DNA from: Cinclus cinclus
Taxonomy: Eukaryota; Chordata; Aves; Passeriformes; Cinclidae
NCBI RefSeq assembly: GCF_963662255.1
Contig: NC_085047.1
Span: 47,213,006-47,277,005, forward strand
DNA: 64,000 bases
Direction: 5' to 3'
The notes under the pieces are model-generated. The model saw nothing but the letters and a program-made list of their open reading frames with translations. It made no database searches and was not told the DNA's origin. The first letter of the stretch is position 1. The number at the start of each line of letters is the position of its first letter. Below are positions 1 to 12,585 of the stretch, one piece after another. The position numbers and the translations under genes are program-made.

Positions 1-889
1 GCCCGCCCCCAGCACCGGGAACTGCAGCTCAGGGAAAAGGTGCCTGCAGCCAAAAAACACTGGGACTGAGTTACTGTTCTGTTTGTGGGTAATTTCATAG
101 GTGTTGTTGTTCTTGTTTGTCTTGTTAGGTATACTAGTAAAGAACTGTTATTCCTATCCCCATATCTTTGCCTGAGATCTCCCTTAATTTTGAAATCCTA
201 ATAATCTGTAGGAAGGAAGGATAACATTTTTCAGTTCAAAGGCAGGCTTCTGCTTTCCTTAGCAAACACTTGTCTTTCAAACTAGGACACACAGACCCAC
301 TTTCAGAAAAATGCTAGCTTACATCTGCCCTTGGCCACCTGAATCTTACTTTTATTAAGTCTCAGTGTCCCCCAGCAAATAATCAGCAGCCTTTCTTACT
401 CCTTATAGGAGAGAAGAACCAACCTAGGGGAAGGTACATCTTGATATTAATAATGCCCTTTTTCCTAGCACCTGTCAGCAAAATTTGTTAGTGATACAGT
501 GGGTGGTCTCCAGAAAGGCAGTAGGCTGGGACATGTGTCTTTCCCTCGGCTTAAGATCCTGACTACAGTCAGGGGCTCTCTGATGTTCTACCAAACTATC
601 CTGCCTGGCAAATGTCAAAATACATTAAGTTGGCACCTCCAGTTTTAATCTGTGAATGGGCAAGTTGCTTCCTCTTGCATATTTTTAAAAGCTTTTGATG
701 AGTGATGAAATAAAATCAGATTGTGCAAGCCTCTGCCAAGAGATTTAATAATATTAGTACTGTGTAATCATATTAGCTTCATTCTCAAGGAAGTGCTTGC
801 AGTTAAGACAGGCAGATTACGACAGTATGCAGAACATGACGTGTGAATTAGTCATCCTTTTCTGCTCCTGAAACATTGACTCTGTTTAG
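1..889. other. Unique non-coding DNA, GC-rich left edge
   Basis: No gene, repeat family or RNA is recognisable. The first 40 bases are GC-rich with two CpGs, unlike the AT-leaning sequence that follows, so the window may begin inside the edge of a GC-richer element that lies mostly outside it. All six frames are closed by frequent stop codons. Confidence 0.5.
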
Positions 890-922
890 GTGATAATGAA
901 ACCAGAGGAAAATCTTCTCAAG
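890..922 (+). other. Weak candidate micro-exon (33 bp)
   Basis: A pyrimidine-biased tract ending TCTGTTTAG precedes the segment, and AAG followed by GTAAGG follows it, so both splice consensus sites are good. The length is a multiple of three. Phase 0 reads VIMKPEENLLK and phase 2 reads DNETRGKSSQ, both open, while phase 1 meets a stop at once. No family is recognised. Strong-looking donors occur by chance several times in 64 kb, so this is a candidate only. Confidence 0.15.
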
Positions 923-3900
923 GTAAGGTGCACGTTTATTTGTTTTAGAATCTTTGATGGTATATTGACAGCTATATGACCCCTACTGGGTTGTGAGATG
1001 TTGAAAACAGTCTGTTTCTGAAAGTCCTGGTTCATGCCTGGCAGATACTTTCTTCAGTAATACCAGTGATGTCTTGCCTTTTACATAGCAAAGTTTTTGT
1101 ACTCTTCTCTTTGCATCAGCTGGTATGTGCAGAAAACTGAATAAACAGATTTTGGTCTGTGCTCAATCATAAAGCCATAAAGTCTTTTATTAAGACTGTT
1201 ACAAAAGGCTGACCAGGTGTGTCTTTGTGTTGGATGGAAAATTACTTCAAGGTGTAAACTAAGACACCCCCACAGTTTTGAGCTATTTTGTGACTCCCAA
1301 TGCTTGTGGTGCATTGAAGCATATGCAGCTTCTCAAGTAAATTTTACAATTATGGTAGATGCTTGTATTCCAGAGCAGAGCTCCTGTTTATGTTAATAGC
1401 ATTGTTTGCTTGCTTGCTGTAAGATCATTCTGTTCTGTCACATTCATCTTTCATCTCTATCTTAAAGCCTGTAAGAATTAGTTGAAATGATGGAAGCAAG
1501 CACCCCTTCACCCAGTTAAATTGATATTATTTACTAATAACAGATGTCTGTCTCTTCCTCCATCTCAAGAAAATCTGATAATGATTTTGCAGTCAGGGCA
1601 ACACTGTTAGAGCTGTAGAAACCATACCTAGCAGTCCTAACAAAAACCTTTGGGCATTGTGGTTCCGTCATACTTTTTAGAAGTTAATGTAAATCATACA
1701 ATAAGGCCAGAGAAATGAAGTCAGAGGAAGATGTTTATGAAAATACCAAATCTGGCTTTAGCCATGGGTGCAACTCTTGCTCTTTTGACTATGTTGCTTG
1801 AAGAGCCCCTGGGTCTGTCCCTCAACTACTTGAGGCCTCAGAGCAGCTGTCATGCCATGGCTCTGCTCAGGCTGTTTGGCACTGCAGTTGAGGACATTGT
1901 CCAAACCTCAGTGACAGTAATTTCAGTGACTTTGTTACCTGGATTCCAGCGTGCCATACATAAGGCTAGTGCTCATTATGTGCTGTTGCAGTGTGGATTT
2001 TCTTTCAACTAAATAGGTAGGGTCCATATTGTGTTCAGTTCAGTCTCACAGCTCTGCTACAGCAATACTAGAGTACTATACCTGTCTATTGCACCCATAC
2101 ATCCAAATATCTACTACATCATATTTCAGTTTAAGTGACACAAATTTTTCTTAGGCTTTTCATAGCAGGGATGCATGTTACTTAAGTTTAGCTGATAAAA
2201 CTACCATCTCTAGTTTAAGCTGCTATAGGTAGAGGCACAAAGGATATCTTGGGCTATTTGTTCCAGGATATACTTATAGGGACAGCATTTAGGGCACATG
2301 GAAGGGGTCATATTCTGACTATTGGATGAGTTTAGACAACCAGTCTAGGATAAAGCCTTAACTTTAAGGTGGCTAATGTTGTTTAGATAACTCCATCCAT
2401 AACCTTTAATGGGGCAAGACTTCCAGTGACCTGAAGAAGAACATAAAGCTCTCAACTCAGTCTCTTGAGGAGAGCAACAATAAATATGGTGAGAAAAATA
2501 GATGCAAAACAAATACATCCTATGAGTCAAGCTAAGTTCTTTCCTTTTCCAATAAAAACAAAATTATGAGGTAGAAGCTATATTTGGTGGTGACTTTAGT
2601 AAAACATCTGTCAGACTTTCTCATAACAAAAACTGTGCTCAGCTAAAAGTTCTATTAAAAGGTCTTCACTAAAGTTACTGATAAACAGAAATGTTTTGTA
2701 TTGTAATGGAGTCTGCAATCAGGAAGAGGAGTGAAGAACCCATTAAGAATGGTGAGCAACGAGATTCAGTTTAAATCAGGCTCTGAGTGTATCTCACTTA
2801 AAATAAGCTGTTATATTTTGACACTTATATTTCTTGATTTCCTGGTTTCTTTTATACACCCTGGCCCAGCCCACCCCCTTTTCAGTAAACCTTTTTTTTT
2901 TTTAAATAAGTACAGAGCCATTATATAATCTAGATAAGTGTTGGGTCCCTCTATCAGAGCTCCTGTGTCCTGCACCCTGTAGGAATAGATTTCATCAAAA
3001 AGGATATATGGGTTGGAAGGCATTTCTAAAGGAGTGAAACAATCAGGAGGATGAAGGGAATGAGTACTGAGACAGAATGGGAATTTTATTCTGCAGCTTG
3101 TTTTCCAGTAAGACTGAATTCCATTGTAGTAAATGCTAGACTGACATCAAACAGATGTTTGTAAATACTTTTCTTTCTGTGAAACCTTAAAAAATAAATT
3201 CAAAATATTAAGAATGATGGTAAGAAAAATGAAGTTTACTTTTAGTATCTTCAGTTTACACTCTTCTTCCTTTTTCTAGTGGTTCTTAATTTTTGTTTTT
3301 GGTTTGGTTTGGTTTTTTAGGTTTTATTTTCTTTTTATGATTGCTCCTTTATTGATTCCCTTTAGCTTTACTAGCGTGGCAAATCTGAGACTTCTGGTCC
3401 AAATGACCTATATTCATTTACCATCAATACTGTTCCAACTCCAGGCTTCCTGACACCACTTTAATGTGAATTCCAGACATTAGCACAGCACTGCAACATT
3501 GATCTGACTGATGCATATTAATGCACAATGTGAACATACACAGATGTTGACCAATCTTTTCTTTAAGGCCTTCAAATATTTTTCTTGTCAAGATAAAATA
3601 TTGACATGTAAAGTGTATTTTCCAGAAGACCGAGTACATTCATTAAAATCACCACTTATTTAAAAAATAATTTTTAAAATCCTGTTTGGGAACGTAGTTA
3701 AGCACATACTTAAGTTATGTTGACTGAAATTTAAATCCATACCCACCTGAAATAGTTAATCCCAATACACGAGCCTCTGTGGTCTTTAAGAATTTTGTCT
3801 CAGTGCACAGCTATGTTCTTTATTTCCTTGATGTCTTGCTGCTCTTCTTGGTCTCAAGGTCCCTGTCTGTGCCTTCTTCCCAGACACAGGAATGTACAAT

Positions 3901-4547
3901 TCAGCTGTCCCAAGTCAATAGGAGCAGTGCTACTTGACCTTACCTTTAATTTCAGCTCTCAGCTACTTAGGCATGAACCCTTCCAAGATATGGGCAGAAT
4001 TAGTCATACCTTTCTATGGAATAGTCACATCTCTTTGCCTCCCAAAATGTTTGTGGCAATTTGAGACTTATTTTTTTTTCTGCTTTGTTTTGGTTTTTCT
4101 TCCTCTCCCTCCTATGAGTGACACAAAAGTATTCCTTCATCAGTATTGTCTTTTTGACTAATAGCAGTGTTGTCAAAGTAATAGTTTGGTTTTCTGTGAT
4201 CTGGTGGACCCACATGACAAACACATTTAGCAAATAGTGGACCTCACTCATCACTATTAAATGACACAAGTGTGTTCATAATAGTAACCAAAACTCGTAA
4301 CTTGTAGGCATGTTGTTCAAATAAACACCAATTTTTTAATAAATCCTGCAATCAGCACTCATCAGGAGTAATACCAGTTCAGATGTACTAACTGTGGGCA
4401 TATTTTATATTTATATTGCACTGTAACTTTAATGGGACATAACTTCAAATATACAATAGGAATGCATTCAAAAAGCTCCTTATATATACTAATTGTTAGA
4501 TCTCTTTTGGACTGAGCAGTATTTCACACATCTGATCTTGTATACTT
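923..4547. other. Unique non-coding DNA
   Basis: No coding, RNA or named repeat signal is visible. The stretch is AT-leaning and includes a T/G-rich tract around 3289-3352 with a few TTTGG-like units. The longest open frames are under 95 codons and show no domain-like composition. Confidence 0.5.
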
Positions 4548-4567
4548 TTTTCACATATATGTGAAAA
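4548..4567. repeat. 20-bp perfect palindrome
   Basis: Four Ts, CACATA, then the exact reverse complement form a gapless 20-bp inverted repeat in AT-rich surroundings. It could extrude as a short cruciform or simply be chance in AT-rich DNA. No function is implied. Confidence 0.7.
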
Positions 4568-4797
4568 TCTGTCCAGTCATATTGGTGGTGTCAGAGGTTA
4601 CCTAGAAATATGGGGAGGAGGATAACAAGCTTGGAGACTTTGCAACTTTTGGCACTTTTGCTTGTTCCAGTGGACCTCACTTGCATGTAGTATAAGAAAG
4701 GAATTACAGTTTAGAGTGAAATATTTACTGTCTGAATTTTAACTCAGAAAATTAAGCCTAACTTAATCAGTGCCTCTGGCACTTCCAGGAAAATATT

Positions 4798-4935
4798 CAT
4801 AGAATCAAAAAATTGTCTGCGTTGGCAGGGATCTTCAAACTCCCTGCAATGAGAAAGGACATCTTCAATCAGGTCAGGTTGCTTAGAATCCCATCGAACC
4901 TTTTGTAAAATTTCATCTAGGGATGTTCCTCTATG
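4798..4935 (-). mobile_element. CR1 LINE 3' fragment, old
   Basis: The left edge starts with the octamer CATAGAAT, followed by a diverged second unit, the expected 3' terminus of a CR1 element lying on the minus strand. Next come words matching the CR1 3' untranslated region, including CAGGGATCTTC, a GACATCTTCAA block and CAGGTTGCTTAGA. The minus strand reads RFDGILSNLT, resembling the end of CR1 ORF2. The copy is strongly diverged and 5' truncated, as CR1 insertions usually are, and the inner boundary is approximate. Confidence 0.75.
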
Positions 4936-7900
4936 TGATCAAGACTTCCTTTTGTTTCCTGGCTTGAAACATGGACTTTTGTCATACTTCCTTAGCATAA
5001 CAATTCTGGTCAGAGGGTAAATAAGAGCTGCAGCAATACGTAGACAGTAAAAGTTAGAATTGCCTCAGTATTTGATTACATATTTTGCCAATAGTTCTAT
5101 AGACAAAATTGCCATTTGCTTTCAATGATATGGAGGTTTTATTCAACACTTTCAGCATACAGCCAGTGCGTTCCTTTTTCATTGCTACTTGTTTCTAATG
5201 TAGAGGTAGGTTACTATACATAGCTACCTGTGTGGTCTCTCCAAGCTACTAAACACTATTTTTTCTCATCCTCTGCTGATGAAAAGTCTTTCAACATTTC
5301 TGGTAATTTGAGGTAATGTTCTTCTTTATACCTTGTTCACTTAAGTAAAATCTCAATTTTATTTTTTTTTCTGTCAAGTTGATTGCACAAGTTCTTCCAA
5401 GCTGAGCTTTTTATCTTCAATTTCCATCTCTCGTTTATAGTGTCTGATACTGTACTTAATAAAATTCTGCCATAGCCCTAAACATTTCATAGTGCAATAG
5501 TTCTAAGGAAGAACTGTAGAGGTGGTCTGATTTAGTTTTGAGCTGCCTCTTCCAGAGGCCTTTGCATTAGGTATACCTAGGTGTATATATAAACCATACT
5601 TTGTGTGTCTTCTGCTTGGGACTGGAGAACAGCTCCTCAAGAGCTCTTGAGAGAAGGAAGTGATGCCATAAAATTGTGTTAAAGCCAATGACTGCTGTTT
5701 TATCAAGATTCAGAAACACTTGCTGTTTTGATAAAAATTACATGAATATCTGGCCATTCATTTCTTTACATTTATTAGAGGTGGGAGAACCCACCCAGGA
5801 TAAATATGTATAAAGTGAGAGATAGCTTAAAATGCACCATTACACAGGAGAGGGCAGTTCCTAAGGGACAGATAGACAGTGGAGGAAGCCTCTACTGCAA
5901 TAGCAAGAGGAAAGACGATGATCCAGAAAAGCATTTCTGGAGGACACTGAGATCAGGCTAGAGGGTAGTCATGGACGAGGATGGTAGCAGAACTGGGGTA
6001 AATTTGGAGATAGCAATAGGTGTTTCTGAAGAAAGCTAACATGTCAAAGATGACACTGAGAAGCTAGGCAGGAAGAGCATGGAACCCAGACTGAGTAGAA
6101 CAGCCATGAGCAGGGATCGAGTCACAGATTTTCTTGGTAAACAAGGAAAGAGTAGCAAATATGTCATGTAAGGGTGGATACCCAAGACCCCCTTGGCAAT
6201 TAATAGATGGTTGAAGTCATCAGAGTGGTGGGTGAGATGAAACAAGAACACAAAATGGATAAGTAGAGGGAAGAATACAGAAAAGAACACAGGGTGAAGA
6301 AATACCCCAAATGTTAAAAAATACAAATGGAGGTAATGAACTGCATTTAATTGACCCTTGCCTCTGAAGGGGAGTGCTTAACCATAGCAGTCAACGATAA
6401 ACCAGAAGGAATGAGATGAGACAACTTACTCAGATGCTTTGGAGATGACTATTCTGCATGGGAATGTACAAAGGCAAAGGAAGTAATGGGCAAACCACTG
6501 AAGCACAAATTGGCTCCTTCACTGTAGCCAAATTCTGCAGGCAGCGCTAAGAGAAAGAACTTGTAAGAATGGAATGAAATTGCCCAAACAAGAATTTTTG
6601 CAAGTTCACAGGACATTTTGAGACTGTAAGCCTGGGCTAAACATTTTGGCAAAAGGGAATGTACTATAATTTTGGCTTCTCTTTAATGAAGAGGAAGATA
6701 TGATACATCTTGCAGAATGCGGATCCTGCGTTATGCTATTACTTTTTTTCAGTTGTTTCACCTCAAGATTATTTATCTAATTGTCTATATTATTTATCCA
6801 TTATCTAATTTCCTTAGGGTTGTCTACTCTAAATTCCACTCTGAATTTTTAGGACTCATTGTTCTGAGTGATCAGAAAACTAGCAGACAATTCACACAGA
6901 ACATTTTACATATCCATACTTGAAAATTAACTTTAGGAAAACTAGGACCTATTTATAGTGAAATTGGCACTCTTTCAAACTTCTGCTTTCACATTTTAGT
7001 TTCCTAAGTCATGATACTACTGTGGTTTATGACTTGGTTTGTACGGTGAGGAGTAGCTGTTGTGCTCATTCACTGAAGTCTGGTGACACCATGGTACTAC
7101 ACACCAGGACACACTACCTAGGTCTTGCTTACCAAGTTCTAAGGCTGAGAGAGGACAGGGATGGATTCAGAAAACACCTGCTACTCTCCACAGCCATGTG
7201 TCACAGGTCATATACACCCTTTAGCTCTGCACACGGGCATTGGCCATAAAAGAGCAACTGAACACTATGGTGTCTTTCATTAGTTTATTCTTCTTTATTT
7301 AGTTTATTCTAAGAAAGTCCTAAAAAAATATTTTGCCTTTTAAAATTCCAAGTTCAATATAAAATTCATCCTAATTGCAAGAGGATCTAAATTTACTGTT
7401 AGTGGGGGGTTGCAATTTTTGGAAAGTGTAAAAACTGGGATGTTGGTTTTGGAAAGAGAGAAAGAGATTTCCACAATAACAACATGGCATCTAACTTAGT
7501 CAATGACAGAAGATGAAAACCTCTCAAAGGAAACTCACAAATAAAGAAAACCTTTTTAAATCATTAAGGTTTCACAGACAGAAAAAAGATAGTTGCATGG
7601 GAAGCGACAGTGAAAAAAATGAAATATTTCAGTATTCATATTTGAGACCTTGGTAGAGTTGCTGTTGTCTGCAGCATGTATGCATACCAGGGAACTGGCC
7701 TTGCAAGTAGCAGCAGGACATAGCTACATATCCTGTCCTTGTTCTTTGAGGCAATCCAAGCCACAGAGGGTGGCATGAAATGGATCTAGCTGCTCCCAGC
7801 ATGTTCTTGCCAGAGATCTCTGGGGATTTACAGTGGGTCCTCTGGGAAGATGGAGACACACATATCCTACAATCTCTGGGAACATCCCTGAGGAATCCGC

Positions 7901-8748
7901 CTTTGGAGCTAGTCTTTTAGTGGGAACAATTCGTCAATGCTGCCAGCTCAGGACTGTGCCTAACCATGCTTTCCAGAGCACAGTTACTATCATGTAGACA
8001 GCCTTCAGCAGCCAAGGAGTTACATTGGAGAGAAAATGCAAAAAAGACACTGAAATTTCTTTAGAATATGGAAATACTACATAGGACAGGTTTAGCATCT
8101 TAGATGTTATCAGGCAAGAGATAATTCTTTCACCAAAACAGCTAAATAAAGGCTTCAGTATGTGCAGTGTTGGTAATTCAGTGAGAGACTGAGCCTTTGA
8201 AGTCTGTCACCAACTTTGAATCCTGAGAAGTCTGTTTCTGTCCATGTCACTGCCACCCACATGTGTCTAAGCGCCTGTCTCTGTCTGTGGTTTTGCTATA
8301 AATTGTCAGTTTTCCTCAAGGCAATCAATGCATCATCATCAGGACTCTGCAGTGAACAGAATGGAGAGCTATGAATAGCCATTCCCTGGGGAGCTGCACT
8401 CTGAGTGTCGCTGAAGGTAGCAGGGACATCTGGATCCTTGCAGTGCAAGTAGTCCTATATATGGAAAGGGATTTGCAGGATAGGAAACTAAATTACAGAA
8501 CCAATACGTAAGGCACTTGGGCTGTGTTTGTGTCTTCAGTCAGCTGCATTTCAGCTTTGCTCCACTGTAGAGCAAAGCCTGAACATGCCAGTAGGAATAA
8601 CAGATCATTGGTATCAGTAACTAAAATCATGTATTCTGTCACCTTTTTCCTCACAGACCTTCAGGGAAGGCAAATATATTTATATCCATTTTGTAGTAAA
8701 AATAATGGAACATTTTATTTCAGTGTTTACATACAGAATCTTCCAGTA
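4936..8748. other. Unique non-coding DNA
   Basis: No gene or named repeat is seen. The part between about 5800 and 6320 is purine-rich on the plus strand, giving a minus-strand open frame (6036-6326) of leucine- and phenylalanine-rich low-complexity character that I do not regard as a gene. There is no splice or promoter pattern worth calling. Confidence 0.5.
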
Positions 8749-8797
8749 TTTTTAAAGATAAAAAAATATGTGTTTTTAAAGATAAAAAAAATATGTG
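8749..8797. repeat. Two-copy 24-25 bp tandem duplication
   Basis: The unit starting TTTTTAAAGATAAAAA and ending ATATGTG occurs twice head to tail (8749-8772 and 8773-8797). The copies differ only by one extra A in the second. This looks like a recent slippage or local duplication event. Confidence 0.85.
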
Positions 8798-11700
8798 TGT
8801 GAAGCATACTCAAGTAGTTCCATGCTGATATATCAAATACTATTTTAACTCTCAGGAGTCCTAAGAAACATTTATGAAGACAACAATACATTTAAATTCT
8901 AATGTGCAGATACGATACCAGCTAATACTTGCCTTGTCACAAGATATAGTTTTATTTGTCAATTTGTTGCAATTTCAATTTGCTAGAGCCATTAAATATT
9001 ACATTTCTGCATTGTACCTTATTCTGTTGTACTTGGTAAAGTTAATGAAGTCACAAACTCATTTAGAAGGGTGCAAAAAAACACTCTTTGCCCTGATTGA
9101 GAATGTGAAACCCCAATACACTTCCAGAATACTGAGTAGGAAAAGCAGGGTGGTTTTTTGGCCAACTAATATAGTTTCATCAGCATGTGTATTTCAGCTA
9201 CCTGATGAACTTAGGTTTAAGCACTTGATTCTGCAAACAGTTTTGCCCTCTGCAGTCTTTCAAGGGCCTGCATCTTTCTCTGCATGGGTAGGACTGGGAG
9301 CCCAGAATACAAGTGTGATTTAAGTGTTGAGGCTGGTGCTAATATTTGCCCACCATAACTGGTGCTCTCACAGTAATATACTGAGTGGAAGCTCCAGGAA
9401 CAGCAGATGACAACGCTGAACAGTCTGGTACTACAGAAGACTCTTATGAGAGCATGTCTGAGATTTGGCTCAGACAGATGGGTGACAAAACAGTCCTCAG
9501 AAATTAGGGGTGACTTATTCTTCATATTTCATTCTGTTGCAGTACCTAATGTTTGTTAACTACTGGGTCTAGCCAGATATTTTCCTGACTGTTGCTGGCC
9601 TTACTTCAACTTATCCCAGGTAAAATGCCCTCCCTTTGAGGCATTTCAGTTCACTCACAAGGAATTGAAAACTACGGACAAAAGCAGGCCATCCCTCACT
9701 TGTGAAGGTTATAAAAGTAGGGTCCTTTATTTAGAGATCATAAGCACAATAGTCACCTAAATGTAAAAGTAAGATTCATGTCACCAGGGTGGCTGGATAA
9801 TACAAAAGGTTCGGTTTTTCTGTCGTGAGAATTGCACTGTTTCAGTACTTTTTCGCTGGGTTTAAAAAAATATTTTAGCTCCTTATAAATGTAAGGACTT
9901 GCAAACATTGAGGTAATGGAATAAATTCGTTTTAGATGCTACTACAATACTATGTAAAAGGTCACCTTTTATTACAGCAAAAACTGAAGAAGGCAACCTG
10001 ACACCTTAAAGAAAATGTGAAAAAAAACCTAATGGTATAAGACACTGTTCTACATGAAGTATTATTGTTTTCTTTTGGATATTCATGATTAGGAACATCA
10101 GGATGTGAGAGAGATCTTTGTTTCTTAAGTGTTCATCTGCTCCTGCCACTTACTGGCTTTGCTGTTCACTCTCATAAAAAAGCTTACATTAAGCCCCCAA
10201 GGAAGCTATTTATATATCGTTACTTTGCTAAGAATCATGTTCTGTCTTGGTTTCCTTACTCCAAATCCACCTCAGATTTCCTATAACAGGCTCAGTGACT
10301 TGGAAAAGCAAGCACTGATGCACTTCTTATCCTTTGAAAGGCATTGTGTTCAGTCATTCCTAGTCACACTTATGTTAATGTGTTGCTTAACCATTGCACT
10401 TTTTAAAGCAATTTGTACAATTTGTACAATTTGTATGATTGTAAATGATGGTGTCACTAGCAGAAAACACTAGAACAGGAAGTCCTCAGAAAAGTTAGGG
10501 ATTTGTGTATGGGTGCTGGTGGGTGTCACCAGTGGCCTCTTTCCTGGACAGAGTTGTCCTATAAGCTGAGATGGTATGAGCTATTGATTCAGCAGGTTCT
10601 CATACAGATTTTGGGGTTGATGGGTGAAACATTAGCCATTAGCCTTAGCATGAATGACTTCTATGGAGAGAAACAGAGGAGGGTAATAGAAAAAGCAACT
10701 TAAGAGAGGATATTCCCTACTTATGGCAGTGTCTACATGCTCCCCTGCGTCTCCAGCTGCTTTGCCTGAGGCCCATGGTGGCAAATGATGATTGCATGGC
10801 AGCTTAAACTCCTCTTGACGGTGCTGTCATGGACTCCAGGTGTCAGAGGCTGCTCCATGTGTGCACCAGTCCATGGCTTCTCAATGTGATGGTATTTAGC
10901 AGTTTCTGACCAGATTTGGCTGAGGGAACTCAACCTTATCATCACGTTCATTCTAGGATGCATCAGCAGAGTGATGCAAAGCAGATGGACGCTCCAAAGT
11001 ACATAATGACATCACAGCAACCACTGCAGGAATGAAAGTTTATTGACTACTTTGCTAGTCCTTAAGTTTTAGACCCCTGATGAAGCACTCACTAGAAGTC
11101 TGAATGCTTCACGTAGCCAAAGGAGTGTGCTCAGTGCCTAAGGCAGCTGCCTCAGGAAACAGCTCTGCAAGTAAAACTCACAGAGCCCTTCTCTAATGGA
11201 GATGTTGCAATATTTCCTGAAGACTCTTATGCATAAAAAGTCAATAATGCCTATTCCCACCCCAGTTATTGTTGGACAAATATTCTTCTTAGAATCCTCA
11301 GAGAGGCGTATTTCCACTTTAAAATAGAATATTATCACATTAAAAGACTGGAAATGTGTACTCATTGTAAAACATATGGTTTACTATTGAGTAACATCTC
11401 TTTTTACCTGTAAGGAAATATCATCCAGAAAAAAAGTAAATCTGATGCCTATCTGGAAAGACAATATTTCAGTTAGTTACAAGCCTATAGATTATCAACA
11501 TTTAAAAAAACCCCAACAAACAAAATATGTTTTCTTTAAGTTCCCTGAGCTTAATAGGGAGTAAGTATTTGGAAAGACCATAAATCGCTCAAAGTCAATG
11601 CTCATGAAATGTCTCCTGCTAGCAAGGATGTTCAGGTACTGTAGTAGAAGGCAGAGACTGATACAATAACCAAGAGAGTAAATATAGTACAGATGGTGAC

Positions 11701-12127
11701 AGAATGTCTCTCAGTCAGGTTCTTCCCATTTAGTTAGAATGGAGAATCAGGGTCCACAGTATTGTGGTTGTCATGGGCCCACTCCTCAGATTTTTTTTTC
11801 ACAGTATGACTGAAGAAAAACTGTTTTGAATCTGTGACTGGTGCTTTGCAAGCCAGAGACAGACTGTGGAAGTGGCAATGAGCCAACTTCTCTAGTTCAG
11901 TATCACATGCAAATTCACCTGCAATGGGAAATCCAGAAATTCCACTTTAGTGTTGTATTTATTTATTGTCTCATAAGTGTTCCTTATTCTCATGCCTTTT
12001 TTTTTCCCCTGAGATAACTTTCAGGAGAAGTCATAGTGTTGAATGCATTTTTCCCCAAAAATCACCTTGTCCAGAAGTGTTTGCAATCTTTTGCGCAGCA
12101 CTCAGTTTAAGCAGATAAATTTTCAGT
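8798..12127. other. Unique non-coding DNA
   Basis: No gene is recognised. A 149-codon open frame at 8874-9323 (+) lies here, but it has no recognisable domain, start context or splice structure. A short three-copy repeat at 10409-10435 is listed separately. Confidence 0.5.
10409..10435. repeat. Three-copy 9-bp tandem repeat
   Basis: The word CAATTTGTA is repeated three times perfectly and without spacer. It is a minor short tandem repeat and would be a candidate length-variable locus. Confidence 0.9.
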
Positions 12128-12390
12128 GTTCATGCAGCAGGTAGCAAGGATGGACACTCCACCACCTCTCTGGGAAACCTGTGCCTCTGCCTGACTCTCC
12201 TCACGATGAAAACTTTTCTCCTTAAATTCCAGCTGAAACTGTCATGTTTTGATTCATATCCATGGTGTCTCTTTCCACTTTGCACTATTGTGAAGAACCT
12301 GTCTCCATCACCCTGCCAACCTTCCTGCAGACACTGGGAAGATGCTGCTCTGCTGAAGCCATCTCTGCTTGAGGCTGCTAAACCTCTCCT
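12128..12390 (-). mobile_element. CR1 LINE fragment ending in a pentamer array
   Basis: Read on the minus strand, the segment encodes a degenerate end of CR1 ORF2: NLRRKVFIVRRV followed by HRFPREVVECPSL, matching the family's typical C-terminal region (…RLPREVVE.PSL…). On the plus strand the same match appears as CCACCTCTCTGGGAAACCTG, TCTCCTTAAATTCCAGCTGAA and GTGAAGAACCTGTCTCCATC. The 3' octamer end is missing. The right side, where CR1 would continue into its pyrimidine-rich TCTTCTCCAGGCTGA-like region, turns into the CTCTC array, suggesting the array arose from the element. The peptide is a relic and not a functional enzyme. Confidence 0.8.
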
Positions 12391-12585
12391 CTCTCCTCTC
12401 CTCTCCTCTCCTCTCCTCTCCTCTCCTCTCCTCTCCTCTCCTCTCCTCTCCTCTCCTCTCCTCTCCTCTCCTCTCCTCTCCTCTCCTCTCCTCTCCTCTC
12501 CTCTCCTCTCCTCTCCTCTCCTCTCCTCTCCTCTCCTCTCCTCTCCTCTCCTCTCCTCTCCTCTCCTCTCCTCTCCTCTCCTCTC
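12383..12585. repeat. (CTCTC)n / (GGAGA)n pentanucleotide microsatellite
   Basis: About 40 copies of a 5-bp unit, uninterrupted from 12391 to 12585 (39 perfect copies) after one 2-bp phase slip near the left edge. One strand is all pyrimidine and the other all purine, and the unit is mirror symmetric, so it has H-DNA (triplex) potential. Because five is not a multiple of three and the unit holds no stop codon, long open frames run through it on both strands, but they are artefacts. Assembled length may be wrong, as such arrays often collapse or expand. Confidence 0.97.

Noticed and set aside
8874..9323. 149-codon plus-strand open frame
   Set aside because: The product has no recognisable domain and ordinary AT-rich composition, and nothing nearby suggests a promoter or exon. 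Chance frames of this length are expected in 64 kb.
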